From positions 1 through 38,182 of the forward strand of contig WRDS01000005.1 in assembly GCA_009779675.1 (NCBI GenBank): a DNA stretch of 38,182 bases, read 5' to 3'. Position numbers and translations under genes: made by a program. This document shows positions 1 through 8,383 of the stretch, one piece after another. The first letter of the stretch is position 1. The number at the start of each line of letters is the position of its first letter. This stretch comes from Coriobacteriia bacterium. Its GTDB lineage: Bacteria; Actinomycetota; Coriobacteriia; Anaerosomatales; PHET01. The notes beneath the pieces are model-generated. The model saw only the letters and a program-made list of their open reading frames with translations. It was not told the origin of the DNA and did not search any database.

Positions 1-920
1 GCCCACGCGACCGACTCGACCCCGCTTATGTGCTCGAGCGGGTCTTGGGCGTTCGCCGGGTCGGTCGCCGTTATGGAGATAGAGGCGGGGGCGGTGTAGA
101 GCGCAACCGCGTCAGAGGAGGACCGGGGGGCGGTTATGTCCAGGCTGAGGTTTGAAACATTAAAGGTGACCGGGCCGTACGAGGTGAAGTTCCCGGCATT
201 GTCCGTCACCGTGTATTCCAAAGTATAGGTGCCTACAATAAGCGGAACGGCTATGACCGCGCTCTCCCCAGGCACCGTATCTGAGGCGACAGGCGTGCCG
301 GGATCGGCCGCGTCATAGACCGCCCACGTGATCGTATCGACCCCGCTCACGTGCTCAAACGGGGCACCCGGCAGATCGGTGGCGGCGATAGTAATGAAGG
401 CAGGCATTAAAACCGGGTATGGGTTAGACGTATGGACATCATCTATAGCAACCGGACTGGTCTCATCATCGCCCAAGACCGAAAAAGAGGGCGGCCTAGC
501 AGGGGAAACAAACGGCGAGTTCCCCTGTGCGCACTGAGCCGCAAGCTGCACGGTATAGATACCTGGAGCAAGCCCGAGCGCATCAACTGGGATAACAAGT
601 GTTTCCGTTTTGGTGCTCGGCAACGCTATCTGCCCTGTTCCACCTTGTTGTACGAGCTGGTTGTTTGAATCGTAGATCGCCCAGGAGAACTCGGTGATAA
701 GGTGCGGCGTGCCTACGGACTCCACCGTTGCGGTAGCCGTAATTGAGCCTGTTCCCGGCACAAAAGCAACCTGCCCGCTATCAAGAGAAGTGACAAATGT
801 TATGTTGGTGCACCCAAATGCAATTCCCGGAATGCTGCCAAACAACAGCGCCAAGCAAAGCAGTATCGAGAGACGTGCCCTCCACTTTGCCCCTGCTGTT
901 CCCCAATAGATCTGCCTCAT
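1..920 (-). CDS. Secreted Ig-like repeat surface protein (3' end outside window)
   Basis: An open frame runs from an ATG at 920 to the window edge (306 codons seen, no stop). A good ribosome binding site (AAGGGGGAG) sits just before the ATG. Residues 1-36 look like a signal peptide: a basic start (K12, R14, R16), a hydrophobic core at 17-30 and probable cleavage near AFG at 34-36. After that come beta-sandwich-like repeats at about 49-150, 155-257 and 259 onward. Units 2 and 3 share the pattern E-H-V/I-S-G-V followed by a Trp, and unit 2 ends with TVTDNAGN, typical of bacterial Ig-like and OmpL47-type domains. It is probably an exported wall or surface protein. Ligand and anchor cannot be seen. 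It follows glmM on the same strand after 162 bases. Confidence 0.8.
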   Translation of the reverse strand, partial: MRQIYWGTAGAKWRARLSILLCLALLFGSIPGIAFGCTNITFVTSLDSGQVAFVPGTGSITATATVESVGTPHLITEFSWAIYDSNNQLVQQGGTGQIALPSTKTETLVIPVDALGLAPGIYTVQLAAQCAQGNSPFVSPARPPSFSVLGDDETSPVAIDDVHTSNPYPVLMPAFITIAATDLPGAPFEHVSGVDTITWAVYDAADPGTPVASDTVPGESAVIAVPLIVGTYTLEYTVTDNAGNFTSYGPVTFNVSNLSLDITAPRSSSDAVALYTAPASISITATDPANAQDPLEHISGVESVAW

Positions 921-1082
921 GACTCCCCCTTGTTTGTTGCTGATAAAACAAGCCATACGCTGGAAGTTTCGGTATATGTAAGCGCTGAGTTAAGTTTAGA
1001 ATAAATAAGTTTTGATAAATACAAAAGCTCACTGCAAAAAACGGGGAGAACAGAGCTCTTCGACGCGCTGTTTGGCACTGCC
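921..1082 (-). promoter_or_regulatory. AT-rich spacer upstream of the surface protein gene; possible promoter
   Basis: The stretch at about 971-1030 is far richer in A and T than the rest of the window. It includes TTGTAT followed after 17 bases by TTCTAA, and a TATACC further on. No single -35/-10 pair is convincing. A CCCCGTTTTTT run after the glmM stop could help termination, but the dyad before it is imperfect. Independent transcription of the surface gene is plausible but not shown. Confidence 0.3.
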
Positions 1083-2477
1083 CTACCTGGTGCCACCTAA
1101 TTCAGCAAAAACGACTTCGGCAATACAATTGCACGCGTCGGCGGCAATCTGCTCCTCAGCAGCCTCAACCATAACGCGCACGAGCGATTCGGTTCCTGAT
1201 GCCCGCACAAGCACCCGTCCGCGCTCGCCCAGAAGCCTCTCGACCGATGCAACCGCATCGCTTATGGCGCGGCTGGCGGCTAAGGCGGTCGTGTCGGCAA
1301 CCGGTACATTCACCAACACCTGGGGATAGGGTGTCATTATCTTTACGGCCTCAGAAAGCGGTCTGCTGGCAAACTTTACCGCACAGGCAAGCTGAATCGC
1401 GGTCACCAGGCCGTCTCCGGTCGAATTGTGCCCTAAAAAGATGATGTGCCCTGACTGCTCTCCACCCAGGACGGCGCCCGTCGTCCGCATCTGCTCAAGG
1501 ACGTAGCGATCGCCGACCTTGGCTCTTTCCACCGAGACACCGATGTTGCCCATGGCGGCCTCAAAGCCGAGGTTCGACATCACCGTAGCAACAACAGTGC
1601 TGTTGGCAAGCCTCTCGGCAACGTTCATGCGCTCGGCACATACGGCAAGTATCTGATCCCCGTCGACCGCATTGCCGAACTCATCGACGGCCAGGACCCT
1701 ATCGGCATCTCCATCGTGCGCAATGCCAAGGTCAAAGCCTCCCTCGGCCACCAGCGAACTTATCGCACCCAGATGCGTTGATCCACAATCGACATTGATA
1801 TCTGTGCCATTCCAGTCGCAGTTAATCGTCTCTACCTCGGCACCCAAGCGACGGAGTGCGTCTGCCGAGGTGGACGCGGAGGCACCATGCCCACAATCAA
1901 GCGCGATGCGCATCCCCTCCAGGCTGCATTCGGCCGTGCGCACTGCATGCGCGATATAGCGCTCATGTGCATCGGCGATGTGGTGGGATGCCCCGACCCG
2001 GTCTCCCGTGGGCCGCTTCACCCGATGGGGTGCCCCAATCCGGTGGTCTGCCAGGCAGAACCTCTCGATCTCAAACTCAAAATCGTTGGAAAGCTTGAAC
2101 CCGGAGCGGTCGAAGAGTTTGATGCCGTTGTACTCGGGAGGGTTATGGCTTGCCGAGATGACCACTCCGCCGTCAGCCTCTAAATCGCGCACCAAGAACG
2201 CCACCGCAGGTGTTGGGATGATGCCGACCAGAAGCGCGTCCACCCCACACGAGGTAATTCCGGCAACAAGCGCCGCTTCCAGCATGGCACCGGACAGACG
2301 GGTATCGCGACCCACCACGATGCGACCGCGTGAGCCGTGTGGGTCATGCGAATCGCATGAGCCTCTCTCGATGAGAAGGTGCCCGGCTGCCTCGCCGAGC
2401 CGAAAGGCAAGTTCGGGGGTGAGTTCCGCGTTAGCAATGCCGCGCACCCCATCAGTCCCAAACAGCCGAGCACCCAC
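1083..2477 (-). CDS. glmM: Phosphoglucosamine mutase
   Basis: This 464-residue protein converts glucosamine-6-phosphate to glucosamine-1-phosphate in the cytosol, the step before UDP-GlcNAc and peptidoglycan. It shows the family start LFGTDGVRG, the phosphoserine loop SASHNP at 108-113 (catalytic Ser110), the metal loop DGDADR at 255-260 and a C-terminal phosphate-binding RASGTES. Length is normal for the family. Start is GTG with AAGGGGG upstream. It follows rpsI by 90 bases, a common actinobacterial order (rplM-rpsI-glmM). Residues 40-50 form a His/Ser/Asp-rich loop that appears longer than usual, and its codons contain a 17-base palindrome (2344-2360). Confidence 0.97.
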   Translation of the reverse strand: MGARLFGTDGVRGIANAELTPELAFRLGEAAGHLLIERGSCDSHDPHGSRGRIVVGRDTRLSGAMLEAALVAGITSCGVDALLVGIIPTPAVAFLVRDLEADGGVVISASHNPPEYNGIKLFDRSGFKLSNDFEFEIERFCLADHRIGAPHRVKRPTGDRVGASHHIADAHERYIAHAVRTAECSLEGMRIALDCGHGASASTSADALRRLGAEVETINCDWNGTDINVDCGSTHLGAISSLVAEGGFDLGIAHDGDADRVLAVDEFGNAVDGDQILAVCAERMNVAERLANSTVVATVMSNLGFEAAMGNIGVSVERAKVGDRYVLEQMRTTGAVLGGEQSGHIIFLGHNSTGDGLVTAIQLACAVKFASRPLSEAVKIMTPYPQVLVNVPVADTTALAASRAISDAVASVERLLGERGRVLVRASGTESLVRVMVEAAEEQIAADACNCIAEVVFAELGGTR

Positions 2478-2514
2478 TGTTTGCCCCCTTTGCCCCTGTG
2501 TCCGGATAGACGCA

Positions 2515-2543
2515 CGGAACCCGCCATGAACAGGCGGGCTCCG
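2515..2543 (-). terminator. Strong hairpin between rpsI and glmM
   Basis: A 10-base-pair stem GGAGCCCGCC / GGCGGGTTCC (one G-U pair) with a 7-base loop lies between the rpsI stop and the glmM start. No T-run follows, so it may be an mRNA processing or stability element, or a partial terminator that lowers glmM expression relative to the ribosomal genes. Confidence 0.5.
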
Positions 2544-2567
2544 GGTTGGTTGTGCCGCCCCTTGCTT

Positions 2568-2966
2568 TTAGCGCTTGGAGAACTGCGGGCGCTTGCGGGC
2601 TTTTTTGAGGCCGTACTTCTTGCGCTCGACCATGCGTGGGTCTCGGCGCAGGAGACCGGCTTTTTTGAGTTCGCCGCGATAACTGTCGCCGGCCTCAAGT
2701 AGGGCGCGGGCGATGCCATGGCGAAGCGCCCCGGCCTGCCCGGAAACGCCGCCGCCGGTAATGATGGCAACCGTGTCAAAGCGACCGACGGTGCTGGTCA
2801 CCTTGAACGGAGTGGACACGAATCCCACCATCGCCTCTCGGCCAAAGTACTGTACCGCAGGTTTCTTGTTGACGATGATCTCACCGGTACCCGGCATAAT
2901 GCGCACACGCGCCACCGCGTTCTTGCGACGCCCGGTGCCAAGATAAACAGCTTGGTTCTCATCCAT
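2568..2966 (-). CDS. rpsI: 30S ribosomal protein S9
   Basis: This 132-residue protein sits in the head of the small subunit. Its C-terminal tail contacts the P-site tRNA. The family core [14 protein letters not shown] lies near the N terminus, and the basic tail ends in the canonical SKR. It starts at ATG only 3 bases after the rplM stop, so the two genes are cotranscribed and probably translationally coupled, the usual L13-S9 pair. Confidence 0.98.
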   Translation of the reverse strand: MDENQAVYLGTGRRKNAVARVRIMPGTGEIIVNKKPAVQYFGREAMVGFVSTPFKVTSTVGRFDTVAIITGGGVSGQAGALRHGIARALLEAGDSYRGELKKAGLLRRDPRMVERKKYGLKKARKRPQFSKR

Positions 2967-2969
2967 ACG

Positions 2970-3404
2970 TTAGGCCTCCAGGGTGATCTGACGCGGTTTC
3001 TGCGCCTGGTGCGGGTGCTCGGGGCCGACATAGACCTTGAGTTTACGACCCATTGCCCGTCCAAGGGTGTTTTTGGGAAGCATTCCCCGAACCGCTTTCT
3101 CGACGATCCGTTCGGGATGCTTGTCCAGCATGCGCTGGAAAGAGACTTCCTTGAGACCCCCGGGATAACCGCTATGCGAATAGTAGCTCTTGGTGTTGAC
3201 TTTGTTGCCGGTGAGACGGACTTTCTCGGCATTGATCACGACGACAAAATCGCCGGTGTCGACATGTGGCGTGTAGACCGGCTTGCGCTTTCCCTTGAGT
3301 ATCTGGGCGATCTCACTTGCAAGCCGACCAAGAACCATATCCGTTGCGTCAACGAGCAGCCACTCACGCTCGATTTCGCCGGGTTTGGCGTGGTAGGTTC
3401 CCAA
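2970..3404 (-). CDS. rplM: 50S ribosomal protein L13
   Basis: This 144-residue protein is an early 23S rRNA assembly protein of the large subunit. Family motifs include [16 protein letters not shown] near the start, [18 protein letters not shown], and [17 protein letters not shown] before the C terminus. The start is TTG at 3404, supported by GTTGGAGGAAAGC just before it; no ATG fits. It is the first gene after a strong promoter at 3476-3504 and is followed by rpsI. In many actinobacteria truA lies between the ECF transporter and rplM; here it is absent. Confidence 0.98.
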   Translation of the reverse strand: MGTYHAKPGEIEREWLLVDATDMVLGRLASEIAQILKGKRKPVYTPHVDTGDFVVVINAEKVRLTGNKVNTKSYYSHSGYPGGLKEVSFQRMLDKHPERIVEKAVRGMLPKNTLGRAMGRKLKVYVGPEHPHQAQKPRQITLEA

Positions 3405-3475
3405 CTGCTTTCCTCCAACTGATTGATCCTAAAAGGCGTGTCCGTGTCACGGGGCTGGCGGAAACGAACCCTGTT

Positions 3476-3504
3476 ATTCTATAGGGGTCTTTGGCACGCG
3501 TCAA
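3476..3504 (-). promoter_or_regulatory. Sigma-70 type promoter for rplM-rpsI(-glmM)
   Basis: On the minus strand TTGACG (3499-3504) and TAGAAT (3476-3481) are separated by exactly 17 bases. They lie 72 bases before the rplM start, in a spacer with no other feature. This would make rplM-rpsI-glmM a separate transcription unit from the ECF genes. Confidence 0.75.
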
Positions 3505-3541
3505 TTTAACGTTATTCGGCTACCCCTCGGCTACTTGCGGC

Positions 3542-4378
3542 TTACCCGTAAACTGCAAGGAACGCGGCGGCGGCGCAGCCTGCCACAAGCACCATCCAGT
3601 CTGTCGGTCGCATTCTAAGCTGTCGCAACCGAGTCCTGCCCTGGCCACGATAACAGCGTGCTTCCATTGCCACCGCAAGGTCGTCCGCTCGGCGGAACAG
3701 CCGAACGAACAGCGGCACGAACACCGGGAGCCACGCCCGTGCTCGGCGAAAAGGACTCCCGCTCGAGAACTGCGCCCCGCGGGCGATCTGGGCGGTGACT
3801 ATCCGCTCGGCTTCCTCGGCAGTCACCGGCATGAACCTGAGTGCAATCGACATCATCATCGCTGCGTCATCGACAGGGAACCGCAAGACAGCGAGTGGGC
3901 GCAGGACATATGCGAACGCGTCGGCGATCGCCACTGAGGAGGTGGTGAGTGTCACGAGTGATGCGCCAAACACAAGGATGAGCACCCGTGTTGCGAAGAA
4001 AAGCCCGCGAGCCAACCCGCTGGGATAAAAGGTGATCAGGCCGACCCTTACGAGCGCCTCCGGCTGGCCGATGCCGACAAACGCGGGCACGGGCGCAGCA
4101 GACCCGGCACCGGCGGGCGCGAGCGCATTGATCACGACCGTGAATGCGAGCAGCCAGAGCGCAGGGCGCAGTCCTCGCACGGCAAGCCGGGCAGAAACGC
4201 CCGAGAGCACAAAAACCCCTATGGCGGCAAACGCAACCACGCCGAGCGCCCACCATTCACCAAGGATAAAAAGGGCGACAGCAAAGGCGATGCCGATGAC
4301 GATCTTCACGCGGGCATCAAGGCGGTGCACAAACGAGTTGCCGATAACATAGGTCCCCATCGGGACGGGGGCGCTCAT
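3542..4378 (-). CDS. ecfT: ECF transporter transmembrane (T) component EcfT
   Basis: This 278-residue membrane protein couples the two ATPases to a substrate-binding S component in energy-coupling-factor importers of vitamins or metals. Hydrophobic segments are seen at about 25-60, 72-90, 125-150 and 262-277. The cytoplasmic coupling helices carry the two Arg signatures: ARG at 199-201 and ARC at 240-242. The second deviates from the usual ARG. The ATG overlaps the stop of the preceding ATPase gene (ATGA). No S component is in the window, so this is likely a shared (group II) module with substrate unknown. Confidence 0.93.
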   Translation of the reverse strand: MSAPVPMGTYVIGNSFVHRLDARVKIVIGIAFAVALFILGEWWALGVVAFAAIGVFVLSGVSARLAVRGLRPALWLLAFTVVINALAPAGAGSAAPVPAFVGIGQPEALVRVGLITFYPSGLARGLFFATRVLILVFGASLVTLTTSSVAIADAFAYVLRPLAVLRFPVDDAAMMMSIALRFMPVTAEEAERIVTAQIARGAQFSSGSPFRRARAWLPVFVPLFVRLFRRADDLAVAMEARCYRGQGRTRLRQLRMRPTDWMVLVAGCAAAAFLAVYG

Positions 4379-5430
4379 CGGCCGTCCGCGATTGCGATCA
4401 TGTCCGTGATCGCATCCGTGTTCGCGCCCGCGCCCGCGTCCATGTTCATGCTCGCGTCAGCATTCGTGTCCGTACGCGTGCCCGCGCTCTCAAGCGCCGC
4501 CGCAACGCCGGTTGCGGCAACTCCGGGATCAAGTGAGATGCCGTCAAGCGGCAGCCCCCGCCTGATAAGCAGCTGCTGCACCTCGAGTATCTCTGGAGGG
4601 ACAAGCCCGTTGCCGAGAAAAAGCTGCGGGTCACTCAACGCCTCGTCCGATGACCCCTGCCATGCGATCACACCCTGCGCGAGGATCACAACACGATCCG
4701 CCTTGGCGAGGAACTCCTCAAGCTGATGGGAGACCACGAGCACACCAGCGCTTCTGCGCGTCTCGTCGAGCACCCTGCGCACCCGAGCGCGACCGTATGA
4801 GTCCAGACCGACGGTCGGCTCATCTGCAAGCAGGTAGTCCGGCGCAAGCGCAAGCACCCCCGCGATTGCAGCACGCCGCGCCTCCCCGCCCGAAAGCGAG
4901 AACGGCGAGCGACCCGCGTACTGTTTGGGATCAAGCCCGACGCGCTTGAGCACGTCATGCGCAAGGGCGATCGCCTTATCTGGCGCGACACCGAGGTTTT
5001 TGGGGCCAAAGGCGACATCCTCGGCAAGTGTCTCGGCAAAAAGCTGGCTCTCGGGATCCTGGAACACAAGCCCGACGCGCCCACGCGCCAAGCCGGGCGT
5101 AAGCGCCTCGCCATCGAGGGTGATCTGGCCGCTTCCGCATTCAAGCAGACCGGCAGCCAGCCTGAGGAGTGTCGACTTTCCCGAGCCCGTCGCCCCTGCG
5201 ATCAGCACCATCTCGCCAGGCTCAACGCTCAGGCTCACGCCCTGAAGAGCGGTCACCGCCTGAGCGCCACCGGTGCCTTTGCCGACACCGGTGCCTTTAC
5301 CTTTGTCGGTGCCCCGGCATCTACTGGTGCCGGCACTGGTGCTTTTGTCGGTGCTGGTGCCGACGTTGATGCCACTGCCAGCAGCTCCGATGCTGTATGT
5401 GTAGGAGACATCGGTCAGCCTCAGCGCCAT
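4375..5430 (-). CDS. ecfA2: ECF transporter ATPase with low-complexity inserts
   Basis: This is the second ABC ATPase of the ECF module, 351 residues against roughly 280 for the family. Walker A lies at 79-87 (GATGSGKST), the signature LSGGEARR at 179-186, Walker B LLADEP with Glu204, and the switch His at about 235. The surplus length comes from two low-complexity stretches: Gly/Thr/Lys-rich residues 15-57, placed between strand one and Walker A, and an Ala/Thr/Asp/Met-rich tail at 305-351. Both are encoded by hexamer-phased repeats. It overlaps ecfA1 by 10 bases and ecfT by 4. All catalytic motifs are intact, so it is probably functional. Confidence 0.93.
   Translation of the reverse strand: MALRLTDVSYTYSIGAAGSGINVGTSTDKSTSAGTSRCRGTDKGKGTGVGKGTGGAQAVTALQGVSLSVEPGEMVLIAGATGSGKSTLLRLAAGLLECGSGQITLDGEALTPGLARGRVGLVFQDPESQLFAETLAEDVAFGPKNLGVAPDKAIALAHDVLKRVGLDPKQYAGRSPFSLSGGEARRAAIAGVLALAPDYLLADEPTVGLDSYGRARVRRVLDETRRSAGVLVVSHQLEEFLAKADRVVILAQGVIAWQGSSDEALSDPQLFLGNGLVPPEILEVQQLLIRRGLPLDGISLDPGVAATGVAAALESAGTRTDTNADASMNMDAGAGANTDAITDMIAIADGR
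4378..4518 (-). repeat. Hexamer-phased degenerate repeat encoding the EcfA2 C-terminal tail
   Basis: On the plus strand the bases from about 4410 to 4490 read as hexamers of the pattern GNNNNC (for example GCGCCC, GCGTCC, ATGTTC). They encode a tail rich in Ala, Asp, Thr, Met and Asn. Because the period is six, changes in copy number would keep the frame. Confidence 0.6.
5260..5388 (-). repeat. Hexamer-phased degenerate repeat inside ecfA2
   Basis: The plus strand reads GGTGCC, TTTGCC, GACACC, GGTGCC, TTTACC, TTTGTC, GGTGCC and so on, with GGTGCC or GGTGCT recurring at multiples of six bases. This encodes the Gly/Thr/Lys/Ser-rich residues 15-57 of the ATPase. The repeat is in frame throughout. 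Confidence 0.7.
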
Positions 5431-6233
5431 AGCGCCACCGCCATCTCCTGCGGTATAGAGCGAGGGCCCGGGGCAGCCACCCCTTGTGCGCGTAGCTTTG
5501 ATCCAAACTCCACAATCCGCGGAACCTCAAGCCCCCACTCGGCGAGCCAAGCAGGGTCACGGACAAGCTCGACGTACGAGCCCTCGAATGCGGACTCCCC
5601 TCGGCTGAGAACGACCACCCGGTCCGCCGAGCGTGCGTCGGCAACCGAGTGGGTAATGAGCAGCACCCCGTAACCCGCGCTGCGGACACGCTCAAGGAGA
5701 TCAAGCACTTCTCGGCGACCAACAGGATCGATCATCGAGGTCGGCTCGTCGGCCACGAGATAGCGCGGGCGCATGGCAAGGGCCCCGGCAACGGCCAGGC
5801 GCTGCTTCTGCCCGCCCGAAAGCAAGTGCGGCTCCCTGTCCTCAAGCCCGACCAGGCCGGTCTGCGCAAGTGCCTCGTCCACACGAGCGCGGATCTCATC
5901 CGGCGCAAGCCCGATGTTCTCCGGCCCGAAGGCGACATCATCCTCTACCGAAGTGGCTACTATCTGATCGTCAGGCCGCTGAAAGACCATCCCTACACGG
6001 GTCCGGATATCGTAAATAGTGCTCGCGTCTTGCGTGCTCGCCCCGTCTACGGTGACCGATCCGCTTGCGGGGAGCAAAAGCCCGTTAGTCAGCCGAGCAA
6101 GCGTCGATTTGCCTGACCCGTTTGCGCCGAGCAGCACTACCATCTCACCTGGGGCGAGCGAGAAGTCAAGCGCCGCCAATGCTGGCGCGCCTGCCCCAGG
6201 GTAGGTGTAGCCCACGCTGTCGAACCGGATCAC
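5421..6233 (-). CDS. ecfA1: ECF transporter ATPase
   Basis: This is the first ABC ATPase of the ECF importer, cytoplasmic, forming a heterodimer with the next gene's product. With the GTG start at 6233 it has 270 residues: Walker A at 36-44 (GANGSGKST), Q-loop Gln84, signature LSGGQKQR at 137-144, and Walker B with Glu162 (VADEPTS). I prefer GTG 6233 because AAGAGGTG lies at proper spacing. An ATG at 6260 would add nine residues with a poor ribosome site. It follows rplQ after 114 bases holding a long hairpin. The rplQ-ecfA-ecfA-ecfT order is conserved in many Gram-positives. Confidence 0.95.
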   Translation of the reverse strand: MIRFDSVGYTYPGAGAPALAALDFSLAPGEMVVLLGANGSGKSTLARLTNGLLLPASGSVTVDGASTQDASTIYDIRTRVGMVFQRPDDQIVATSVEDDVAFGPENIGLAPDEIRARVDEALAQTGLVGLEDREPHLLSGGQKQRLAVAGALAMRPRYLVADEPTSMIDPVGRREVLDLLERVRSAGYGVLLITHSVADARSADRVVVLSRGESAFEGSYVELVRDPAWLAEWGLEVPRIVEFGSKLRAQGVAAPGPRSIPQEMAVALWR

Positions 6234-6277
6234 CGCACACCTCTTGCAGCTATCGCCCATGCCAGGCGCACAATGCA

Positions 6278-6314
6278 GATGAAGGCCACCTTAACGCCTT
6301 AAGGAGCCTTCATC
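6278..6314 (-). terminator. Long near-perfect hairpin between rplQ and ecfA1
   Basis: Nine base pairs (GATGAAGGC / GCCTTCATC) are stacked on six more (CCTTAA / TTAAGG), separated only by a T/TG internal loop and closed by a GGCG tetraloop. No T-run follows on either strand. It marks the end of the ribosomal cluster and may act as a partial terminator, a processing site or an mRNA-stability element. Confidence 0.6.
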
Positions 6315-6347
6315 GAAGTATCGTGAAAGTATCGCTGAGCTTGCAGG

Positions 6348-6698
6348 TCAGTCAACCAGTTCCATGATCACCATGGGCGCATTATCCCCTTTGCGCGGCC
6401 CAAGTTTAAGGATACGGGTGTAGCCCCCGTTGCGATTCTCGAACCGCTCGGCCTCAGAGAATATCTTGGCAATCAGATCCTTATCCCCAATTGCTGCAAT
6501 AGCCAAGCGACGCGAATGCACATCGCCTTTCTTTGCCCAGGTGATCGTCTTTTCTACAAGCGGCCGAACCTCTTTTGCACGAGCCTCGGTCGTTTTGATG
6601 CGATCATTTGCCAGTAGAGCACCCGCAAGGCTCTTGAGCATTGCCTTGGTGTGCGAAGCATCCGTACCGAGCTTGCGCCCTTTTTTAAGATGTCTCAT
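6348..6698 (-). CDS. rplQ: 50S ribosomal protein L17
   Basis: This 116-residue protein is a large-subunit component near the tunnel exit side. It opens with [20 protein letters not shown], the family N terminus, then [29 protein letters not shown], and ends in a MVIMELVD tail. It follows rpoA by 35 bases, the standard end of the alpha operon. The start ATG is the only reasonable one. A strong hairpin follows its stop codon. Confidence 0.98.
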   Translation of the reverse strand: MRHLKKGRKLGTDASHTKAMLKSLAGALLANDRIKTTEARAKEVRPLVEKTITWAKKGDVHSRRLAIAAIGDKDLIAKIFSEAERFENRNGGYTRILKLGPRKGDNAPMVIMELVD

Positions 6699-6733
6699 CT
6701 GTTGCAGTCCTTACATGTTATGGCTTGGAAGCC

Positions 6734-7672
6734 CTATGACTTGAGCCCAAGACTCACCTGCTGAAGCTTATCTTTGACCTCTTCGATTGATTTTGCGCCA
6801 AAATTCCTTATGTTGAGCAGATCCTGCTCAGAGCATTGCATGAGCTGCCCGATCGTGTTGACACCCTGGCGCTTCAGGCAGTTGTAAGAGCGCACGGAAA
6901 GATCAAGCTCCTCAATGGGAGTATCAAGTGCGCTCTCGCTCTCGTCTACGGCGGCAGTGAAGATGCCCTCATCCGGAAGGCTGGAAACAGCCTGCTCAAC
7001 GAAGAGCGTCATATGCTCATCGATGATCTGGCCAGCCCTTGCTACCGCATCGTTTGGATCCATTGCGCCGTTAGTCTCAACCTCAAGGATCAGCTTGTCG
7101 TAGTCGGTGCGCTCTCCCGCCCGGGTGTTCTCAACAATATAGGTACACCGCATAACGGGTGAGAACAACGAATCGACGGTGATGATACCGATCGGGTCCC
7201 CAGGCCGCTTATTGCGGTCTGCCGAGACATACCCGCGCCCTACCCCGATGCGAAGGCTCATCCCAAAGCTTACGCCCTCATTGAGGTTTGCGATAACGTG
7301 CTCGGGGTTGACAAGGTCAAACTCGGTGGGAACGGCAAGATCTGCTCCGGTGACCGCCGCGGGCCCCTGCTTCGATAGCGTGGCAACCGCCTCGCCAGAA
7401 CCCACGCCGTTCTCACGGAAGACAAGTCCTTTTACATTCAGGACGATATCCGTTACGTCTTCACGGACACCTTCGATAAAAGCAAACTCGTGCTGGATGC
7501 CTTCGATGCACATCGAAGTCGCAGCAGCTCCCTGAAGCGACGAGAGCAGCACCCGGCGCAGACAGTTGCCAAGCGTGTAGCCAAACCCGCGCTCAAGCGG
7601 CTCAACAATGTAGCGTGCCACCCGATCGCCAATCTGTTCAACAGTGACTTGTGGCCTCATGAACTCTGTCAT
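6734..7672 (-). CDS. rpoA: RNA polymerase alpha subunit
   Basis: This 312-residue subunit dimerises to nucleate assembly of RNA polymerase. The N-terminal domain (about 1-230) contains FGYTLGNCLRRVLLSSLQGAA. The C-terminal domain begins near 250. Using E. coli numbering in brackets, the DNA-contact residues are all present: R261 (R265), N264 (N268), C265 (C269), G292 (G296), K294 (K298), S295 (S299) and E298 (E302). I choose ATG 7672 (after GGGAGG and 7 bases) over the TTG one codon earlier. It follows rpsD and precedes rplQ. Its C-terminal domain has a clear relative fused to RpoC in this window. Confidence 0.98.
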   Translation of the reverse strand: MTEFMRPQVTVEQIGDRVARYIVEPLERGFGYTLGNCLRRVLLSSLQGAAATSMCIEGIQHEFAFIEGVREDVTDIVLNVKGLVFRENGVGSGEAVATLSKQGPAAVTGADLAVPTEFDLVNPEHVIANLNEGVSFGMSLRIGVGRGYVSADRNKRPGDPIGIITVDSLFSPVMRCTYIVENTRAGERTDYDKLILEVETNGAMDPNDAVARAGQIIDEHMTLFVEQAVSSLPDEGIFTAAVDESESALDTPIEELDLSVRSYNCLKRQGVNTIGQLMQCSEQDLLNIRNFGAKSIEEVKDKLQQVSLGLKS

Positions 7673-7718
7673 CAAGCAGCCTCCCTGGCCAAAAATGGGG
7701 ATCCGGTTACCTGGGGTG

Positions 7719-8345
7719 TTACTTAGAGTACAGCTCGACGATGAGCTGCTCGCGGACCGGAGCGTCGATCATCTCGCGTTCCGGTAGCGACAGGACCTTC
7801 CCATGCAGTTTTTCGATGTCCACCTCAAGCCATCCAGGAACCTCGATCTTCTCCGAGGAGATAAGCGAGGTTTTGATAACCAGCAGATCACGGGATTTCG
7901 GGCCAATAGCCACAAGATCGCCCGGGCGCACGCGATAAGACGGGATGTTCACGCGCCCGCCATTGACGGTTATGTGATTGTGCCGCACAACCTGCCTGGC
8001 CTCATCGCGGGATTTGGCAAAGCCCAGCCGATAAACGACATTATCAAGCCTGCTCTCAAGAAGACGCAGCAGGTTCTCGCCGGTAATACCCGGCTGCCGA
8101 CTTGCCAGCTGATAATATCCCCGGAACTGCTTTTCCAGCAGCCCATAGATGCGCTTGGTCTTTTGTTTCTCGCGGAGCTGGACGCGATACTCGCTGTCAC
8201 GCGGGCGCTTTTTGCCGGCCTGGCCAGGCGGGTACGGGCGCTTCTCGACCGGGCATTTATCCATATAACACTTGTCGCCCTTTAAAAAGAGCTTTATTCC
8301 CTCGCGGCGGCATCTGCGACAGTCCGCCCCGGTGTAACGTGCCAT
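7719..8345 (-). CDS. rpsD: 30S ribosomal protein S4, zinc-binding type
   Basis: This 208-residue 16S rRNA primary binder organises the small-subunit body. It shows Cys9, Cys12, Cys26 and Cys31, the zinc-binding N-terminal arrangement known from Thermus S4. An S4 RNA-binding domain follows at about 98-160 ([20 protein letters not shown], then the HNHITVNG loop). In many bacteria S4 represses its own operon; no obvious target structure was recognised here. It lies between rpsK and rpoA as usual. Confidence 0.98.
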   Translation of the reverse strand: MARYTGADCRRCRREGIKLFLKGDKCYMDKCPVEKRPYPPGQAGKKRPRDSEYRVQLREKQKTKRIYGLLEKQFRGYYQLASRQPGITGENLLRLLESRLDNVVYRLGFAKSRDEARQVVRHNHITVNGGRVNIPSYRVRPGDLVAIGPKSRDLLVIKTSLISSEKIEVPGWLEVDIEKLHGKVLSLPEREMIDAPVREQLIVELYSK

Positions 8346-8383
8346 CTACTGTTCCTTTCGGATTCTTTAGGTCCGGTTGCCAG

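Noticed and set aside
1033-1082. Intrinsic terminator after glmM
   Set aside because: A T-run exists, but the dyad before it (GAAGAGCTCTGTTC) has a central mismatch and no usable loop.
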